NCBI RefSeq assembly: GCF_002705925.1
Contig: NZ_NKRE01000001.1
Coordinates: forward strand, 4,542,931-4,606,930
DNA: 64,000 bases
From: Mycobacterium ostraviense
Lineage (GTDB): Bacteria; Actinomycetota; Actinomycetes; Mycobacteriales; Mycobacteriaceae
Direction: 5' to 3'
Shown here: piece by piece, positions 59,850 through 64,000 of the stretch
Position numbering within the stretch: the stretch's first letter is position 1
Layout: every line of letters starts with the position of its first letter
Program-made: the position numbers and the translations under genes
The notes under the pieces: model-generated
Seen by the model: only the letters and a program-made list of their open reading frames with translations
Told to the model about the DNA's origin: nothing
The model's database searches: none

Positions 59850-60890
59850 ATGAGCGCCATTACCGACGTCGGCGGCATCCGCGTCGGCCACTACCAGCGG
59901 CTTGACCCCGGCGCGTCCCTCGGCGCCGGCTGGGCTTGCGGTGTCACCGTTGTGCTGCCGCCACCCGGAACGGTCGGTGCGGTCGATTGCCGCGGAGGTG
60001 CGCCGGGAACCCGCGAGACCGACCTGCTGGATCCGGTCAACAGTGTCCGCTTCGTAGACGCGGTGCTGCTCGCCGGCGGCAGCGCCTATGGCCTGGCCGC
60101 CGCCGACGGTGTCATGCGCTGGCTCGAGGAGCATCAGCGTGGTGTGTTGCTGGGCCCGGGTGTGGTGCCCATCGTTCCGGCCGCGGTGATTTTCGATCTG
60201 CCGGTTGGCGGCTGGGAGTGCCGGCCCAAGGCCGAATTCGGTTACCTGGCCTGCGAAGCCGCTACGACCGATGTTGCCGTCGGGACCGCAGGCGCCGGCG
60301 TCGGCGCGCGCGCCGGCCTCCTCAAGGGCGGTGTCGGCACAGCGTCCACCACGCTGCCGTCCGGCGTGACCGTCGGCGCGGTGGTCGTGGTGAACTCGGT
60401 GGGCAACGTCGTCGATCCGACTACCGGCCTGCCGTGGATGGCGGAGCTGATCGACGAGTTCGCGCTGACCAAACCGCCCGCCGAGCAGGTCGAGGCGTTG
60501 GCGCAGCTGCCGATGGAGCCGAGCCCCATGAACACCACCATCGCGGTGGTCGCGACGGACGCGACGCTGAGTCCGGCGGCGTGCCGGCGCGTTGCGATCG
60601 CCGCTCACGACGGGCTGGCCCGCTCGATCCGGCCGGCCCACACGCCGCTGGACGGCGATACCGTCTTCGCGCTGGCCACCGGTGCGGTCGAGGTGCCGCC
60701 GGACCCCGGCTTACCCGCCGCGCTATCGCCGGAGACGGGGTTGGTCAGCGCGGTGGGGGCGGCCGCCGGCGATTGCCTGGCACGAGCGGTATTGACTGGT
60801 GTCATCGCCGCCACGTCGGTGGCCGGAATACCGAGCTACCGCGGCATGTTGCCCGGAGCGTTCGGAACATGTGCGGAAGGGAACGGCTGA
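59850..60890 (+). CDS. N-terminal-nucleophile hydrolase of the DmpA/NylC (P1) family
   Basis: 346 aa. The N-terminal ITDVGGIRVGHYQ, central GTRETDLLDPVN and GGSAYGLAAADGVMRWLEE, and GGVGTAST are marks of the P1/DmpA fold, which self-cleaves to expose a nucleophile. Here the cleavage site reads SPMNTTIAVVAT: an Asn228-Thr229 junction as in the nylon-oligomer hydrolase NylC, not the Gly-Ser of DmpA. The natural substrate is unknown; an aminopeptidase or amidase role is likely. Rv1333 position. Confidence 0.88.
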   Translation: MSAITDVGGIRVGHYQRLDPGASLGAGWACGVTVVLPPPGTVGAVDCRGGAPGTRETDLLDPVNSVRFVDAVLLAGGSAYGLAAADGVMRWLEEHQRGVLLGPGVVPIVPAAVIFDLPVGGWECRPKAEFGYLACEAATTDVAVGTAGAGVGARAGLLKGGVGTASTTLPSGVTVGAVVVVNSVGNVVDPTTGLPWMAELIDEFALTKPPAEQVEALAQLPMEPSPMNTTIAVVATDATLSPAACRRVAIAAHDGLARSIRPAHTPLDGDTVFALATGAVEVPPDPGLPAALSPETGLVSAVGAAAGDCLARAVLTGVIAATSVAGIPSYRGMLPGAFGTCAEGNG

Positions 60891-60891
60891 G

Positions 60892-61305
60892 GTGCTGGTG
60901 ATTCGTGCCGACCTGGTCGATGCGATGCTCGCCCACGCGCGACGTGATCACCCTGACGAAGCCTGTGGCGTGCTGGCGGGGCCGGAGGGTTCCGACCGTC
61001 CCCAGCGCCATATCCCGATGACCAATGCCGAGCGCTCGCCAACGTTCTACCGTTTCGATTCCGGCGAGCAACTCCAGGTGTGGCGATCCATGGAAACCGC
61101 CAACGAAGTGCCGATCGTCATCTATCACTCGCATACGGCGACCGAGGCTTACCCGAGCCGCACGGACGTCAGCCTGGCCGCCGAACCGGAGGCGCACTAC
61201 GTGCTGGTTTCCACCCGCGATGCCGAACGTCCCGAGCTGCGAAGCTACCGCATCGTCGCCGGTGCCGTCACCGAAGAGCCCGTCCATGTCGTCGAGCAGT
61301 ACTAA
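60892..61305 (+). CDS. mec: CysO-cysteine peptidase Mec
   Basis: JAMM/MPN+ zinc metalloprotease that releases cysteine from the C-terminus of CysO. The zinc motif is IYHSHTATEAYPSRTD (HxH and the distal Asp), with the catalytic Glu upstream in HPDEACGVL. The GTG at 60892 comes just past the previous stop; a GTG at 60871 (VRKGTAEV) would give 144 aa and overlap the hydrolase gene, closer to the M. tuberculosis length. Next genes are its partners cysO and cysM. Confidence 0.9.
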   Translation: MLVIRADLVDAMLAHARRDHPDEACGVLAGPEGSDRPQRHIPMTNAERSPTFYRFDSGEQLQVWRSMETANEVPIVIYHSHTATEAYPSRTDVSLAAEPEAHYVLVSTRDAERPELRSYRIVAGAVTEEPVHVVEQY

Positions 61306-61335
61306 ACCGTCCCCGCGAGAGCTAGGAAGGCCTGC

Positions 61336-61608
61336 ATGAGCGTCACCGTGTCCATCCCGACCGTCCTGCGCCCCCACACCGATGGCCAGAAGCGCGTCTC
61401 CGCGAACGGCGACACGCTCGGCGCGGTCATCAACGACCTCGAGGCCAACTACTCGGGCATCTCTGAGCGGCTGATCGATAACGGCAAGCTGCACCGCTTT
61501 GTGAACGTCTACGTCAACGACGAGGATGTGCGGTTCTCCGGTGGTCTGGACACAGTGCTGTCAGACGGCGACTCGGTCACCATCCTGCCCGCCGTGGCGG
61601 GCGGGTAA
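61336..61608 (+). CDS. cysO: sulphur carrier protein CysO
   Basis: 90-aa ubiquitin-like protein ending in Gly-Gly (LPAVAGG), the end that is thiocarboxylated and carries sulphide to CysM. MSVTVSIPTVLRPH is the first beta strand. AGGAAGG precedes the ATG. Same cassette as in M. tuberculosis, where this cysteine route is independent of O-acetylserine and resists oxidative stress. Confidence 0.96.
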   Translation: MSVTVSIPTVLRPHTDGQKRVSANGDTLGAVINDLEANYSGISERLIDNGKLHRFVNVYVNDEDVRFSGGLDTVLSDGDSVTILPAVAGG

Positions 61609-61617
61609 GCGGAGCGC

Positions 61618-62589
61618 ATGACGCGATACGACTCGCTGCTACAAGCCCTGGGCAACACCCCACTGGTGGGTCTGCGGCAGCTGTCACCGCGCTGGGCAGA
61701 CGAGGCCGACACAACCCACGTGCGGCTGTGGGCCAAGCTCGAAGACCGCAATCCGACCGGATCGATCAAAGACCGGCCGGCGCTGCGGATGATCGAACAG
61801 GCCGAACAAGACGGGCGGTTGTCGCCCGGCACCACCATCATCGAGCCCACCAGCGGCAACACCGGTATCTCGCTGGCGATGGCGGCCCGGTTGAAGGGCT
61901 ACAGGCTGATATGCGTGATGCCCGAGAACACCTCGATGGAACGGCGTCAGCTGCTGGAGCTCTATGGCGCGGAAGTCATTTTTTCGCCGGCCGAGGGTGG
62001 ATCCAACACAGCGGTGGCCGCCGCCAAGGAGCTTGCCGCTGCCAATCCGTCGTGGGTGATGCTGTACCAGTACGGCAATCCGGCCAACACGGACGCGCAC
62101 TACTGCGGCACCGGTCCCGAGTTGCTGGCCGACCTGCCCGAGATCACCCATTTCGTCGCCGGCCTGGGCACCGCCGGCACGCTGATGGGTACCGGCCGGT
62201 TCCTGCGTGAGCGGGTTCCCGGCATCCAGATCGTGGCCGCCGAGCCCCGCTACGGCGAGGGGGTGTACGCGCTGCGCAACATCGACGAGGGCTTTGTCCC
62301 CGAACTGTATGACCCTGAGGTGCTGACCGCGCGATATTCGGTCGGCGCGCACGACGCGGTACGCCGTACCCGTGAACTGGCGGCAGCCGAGGGCATCTTC
62401 GCGGGTATCTCAACGGGCGCGGTGCTGCACGCCGCACTCGGAATTGGTGCCAATGTCGTCCAGTCCGGTAACCGCGCCGACATCGCCTTCGTGGTGGCCG
62501 ACGCAGGGTGGAAGTATCTGTCCACCGGCGCTTACGGCGGTAGCCTTGCTGATGCCGAGAACGCTCTGGAAGGGCAGCTGTGGGCATGA
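61618..62589 (+). CDS. cysM: O-phosphoserine sulphhydrylase (cysteine synthase B)
   Basis: 323-aa fold-II PLP enzyme that joins O-phosphoserine with CysO thiocarboxylate to give CysO-cysteine, later cut by Mec. LEDRNPTGSIKDRPALRM has the PLP lysine (K51); PTSGNTGISLAMAARLKG and VAGLGTAGTLMGTGR complete the cofactor site. The stop codon overlaps an ATG that begins a MIRU-like repeat, which separates it from the rhomboid gene. Confidence 0.95.
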   Translation: MTRYDSLLQALGNTPLVGLRQLSPRWADEADTTHVRLWAKLEDRNPTGSIKDRPALRMIEQAEQDGRLSPGTTIIEPTSGNTGISLAMAARLKGYRLICVMPENTSMERRQLLELYGAEVIFSPAEGGSNTAVAAAKELAAANPSWVMLYQYGNPANTDAHYCGTGPELLADLPEITHFVAGLGTAGTLMGTGRFLRERVPGIQIVAAEPRYGEGVYALRNIDEGFVPELYDPEVLTARYSVGAHDAVRRTRELAAAEGIFAGISTGAVLHAALGIGANVVQSGNRADIAFVVADAGWKYLSTGAYGGSLADAENALEGQLWA

Positions 62590-62690
62590 CTCGCGCCGGC
62601 GACAATGCGGAGTGAAACGATGAGGAGGAGCGGCGCCAATGACCGCGCCGGCGACAATGCGGAGTGAAACGATGAGGAGGAGCGGCGCCA
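62586..62690 (+). repeat. duplicated MIRU-like element between cysM and the rhomboid gene
   Basis: Two direct copies, 53 bp (62586-62638) and 52 bp (62639-62690), each starting ATGAC and containing CGCGCCGGCGACAATGCGG and GATGAGGAGGAGCGGCGCCA. They differ by one base. The first copy overlaps the cysM stop codon and the third ATGAC is the rhomboid start, the signature of a MIRU placed in an ATGA stop/start overlap. Each copy carries its own AGGAGGAG ribosome site. Confidence 0.92.
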
Positions 62691-63359
62691 ATGACCGGGT
62701 ATCCGCGCACACCCGCGAAGCAGCCGGAAAAGCGGCCGCGCTGGCTCGTCGGCGCGACAACCATCCTCACCTTTGTCGCGCTCCTTTACCTCGTTGAACT
62801 GATCGACCAGCTGTCGCGGCATTCGCTGGACGTCAACGGCATCCGGCCGCTGAAAACCGACGGGTTGTGGGGCATCGCTTTCGCGCCGCTGCTGCATGCC
62901 AACTGGGCACACCTGATGGCCAACACCGTTCCGTTACTGGTGTTGGGATTCCTGATGACGCTGGCCGGATTGTCGCGGTTCGTTTGGGCGACGGTGATCG
63001 TATGGATCCTGGGCGGCTTCGGCACCTGGCTCATCGGAAACCTGGGCAGCAGCTGCGGTCCGACCGACCACATCGGAGCGTCCGGGCTGATCTTCGGCTG
63101 GCTGGCCTTTCTGCTGGTGTTCGGGATTTTCGTCCGCAAGGTCTGGGACATCGTCGTCGGTTTGGTGGTCTTGTTCTTCTACGGTGGCGTCCTGCTGGGC
63201 GCTTTGCCGCGGCTGGGCATGTGCGGCGGGGTGTCATGGCAGGGCCATCTGTGCGGTGCGCTCGCCGGCGTGGTGGCGGCATACCTCTTGTCGGCACCGG
63301 AGCGCAAAGCCCGCGCACTGAAGAAGGCCGGCAACCGGCAGTTGCGTCCCAAGACATGA
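62691..63359 (+). CDS. rhomboid family intramembrane serine protease
   Basis: 222 aa with about six membrane segments. The rhomboid serine is in GASGLIFGW, and the catalytic His in GHLCGALAGV; HANWAHLMANTVPLLVLG is the usual HxxxHxxxN-like helix. It cleaves membrane proteins; substrate unknown. AGGAGGAGCGGC from the repeat precedes the ATG. The stop overlaps murI by 4 bp. Confidence 0.9.
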   Translation: MTGYPRTPAKQPEKRPRWLVGATTILTFVALLYLVELIDQLSRHSLDVNGIRPLKTDGLWGIAFAPLLHANWAHLMANTVPLLVLGFLMTLAGLSRFVWATVIVWILGGFGTWLIGNLGSSCGPTDHIGASGLIFGWLAFLLVFGIFVRKVWDIVVGLVVLFFYGGVLLGALPRLGMCGGVSWQGHLCGALAGVVAAYLLSAPERKARALKKAGNRQLRPKT

Positions 63360-64000
63360 GCTCGCCGTTGGCGCCCGTCGGAATCTTCGACTCCGGCGTC
63401 GGCGGCCTGACCGTCGCGCGGGCCATCATCGACCAACTGCCCGATGAAGACATCATCTACGTCGGTGACACCGGCAACGGCCCTTACGGTCCGCTGACCA
63501 TCCCGAAGATCCGCGCACACGCGTTGGCCATCGGCGACGACTTGGTCGACCGAGGTGTCAAGGTAGTGGTGATCGCCTGCAACTCGGCGTCCGCGGCCTG
63601 CCTGCGGGACGCGCGGGAGCGTTACGACGTGCCCGTGGTCGAGGTGATTCTGCCGGCCGTACGCCGCGCGGTTGCGGCCACCCGCAACGGTCGCATCGGG
63701 GTGATCGGCACTCGCGCGACTATCACCTCCCACGCCTACCAAGACGCGTTCGCCGCCGCGCGCGACACCGAGATCACCGCGGTGGCCTGCCCGCGGTTCG
63801 TGGATTTCGTCGAGCGTGGCGTCACGAGCGGCCGTCAGGTGCTGGGGCTGGCGGAGGGTTACCTGGAGCCGCTGCAGCGCGCCGGGGTGGACACCCTGGT
63901 GCTCGGTTGTACGCACTACCCGCTGCTATCGGGACTGATTCAACTGGCCATGGGCGACCACGTCACGCTGGTCTCGAGCGCCGAGGAGACCGCCAAAGAA
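63356..64000 (+). CDS. murI: glutamate racemase (5' part, cut by the window end)
   Basis: Makes D-glutamate for peptidoglycan. 215 codons are present without a stop; the C-terminus is outside the window. IGIFDSGVGGLTVAR-like sequence (VGIFDSGVGGLTVAR) at the start, first catalytic Cys75 in ACNSASA and second Cys185 in LGCTHYPLL are intact. The ATG overlaps the rhomboid stop. Confidence 0.95.
   Translation, partial: MSSPLAPVGIFDSGVGGLTVARAIIDQLPDEDIIYVGDTGNGPYGPLTIPKIRAHALAIGDDLVDRGVKVVVIACNSASAACLRDARERYDVPVVEVILPAVRRAVAATRNGRIGVIGTRATITSHAYQDAFAAARDTEITAVACPRFVDFVERGVTSGRQVLGLAEGYLEPLQRAGVDTLVLGCTHYPLLSGLIQLAMGDHVTLVSSAEETAKE

Noticed and set aside
60871..60891. Upstream GTG as start of mec
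   Set aside because: Not excluded, but the GTG just after the previous stop avoids a 20-bp overlap; noted as alternative in the mec entry.

Overview
The window is chromosomal DNA of a slow-growing, non-tuberculous Mycobacterium. It is GC-rich with many GTG starts and 4-bp stop/start overlaps. It carries one rrs-rrl-rrf operon directly behind murA, with no tRNA in the 16S-23S spacer and the long 16S helix 18 of slow growers. Gene order follows the M. tuberculosis argS-to-murI segment (Rv1292 to Rv1338, recalled from memory) almost gene for gene, but the 16S variable region near 24490-24540 differs from the M. tuberculosis complex. I recall an IS1557 copy, a PE_PGRS gene and a third tandem cyclase in the M. 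tuberculosis segment; none is present here. The species cannot be fixed by eye. AtpE has Ala63, which argues against the species known for Met63.

Layout. 71-146: tRNA-Arg. 271-6848: argS-lysA-thrA-thrC-thrB (aspartate-family amino acids), with a 57-bp tandem repeat before thrB. 7127-12156: rho, rpmE, prfA-prmC and a TsaC-like gene. 12207-22021: wecA, then the complete F1Fo ATP synthase operon with an AtpI-like gene at its head and a small membrane protein at its end. 22105-24029: a cobalamin adenosyltransferase and murA, back to back. 24030-29472: the rRNA operon, from promoter to terminator. 29487-35052 (minus strand): ogt, an Ada-AlkA fusion and two paralogous membrane adenylate cyclases. 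35374-39210: nucS, a small zinc-ribbon-like protein, methylmalonyl-CoA epimerase, fadA4 and a CnoX/YbbN-like thioredoxin-TPR protein. 39222-46382: glgE-glgB, divergent from glgP (alpha-glucan metabolism).

46402-55254 is the accessory part: three minus-strand genes between glgP and dinG, which are neighbours in M. tuberculosis. In transcription order they are an MFS/cyclic-nucleotide-binding/patatin fusion (1090 aa), a DegV-like lipid-binding protein, and a 1481-aa zinc-ribbon/Ser-Thr kinase/AAA ATPase/TPR/adenylate cyclase. Together they can be read as a self-contained cAMP-lipid signalling cassette: the cyclase makes the ligand that the CNB domain of the transporter-esterase could bind. This is the most interesting locus in the window.

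55510-64000: dinG and pncB (minus strand), then clpS, a DUF2017 protein, an N-terminal-nucleophile hydrolase, the mec-cysO-cysM sulphur-carrier pathway for cysteine, a MIRU-like duplication, a rhomboid protease and the start of murI, cut by the window end.
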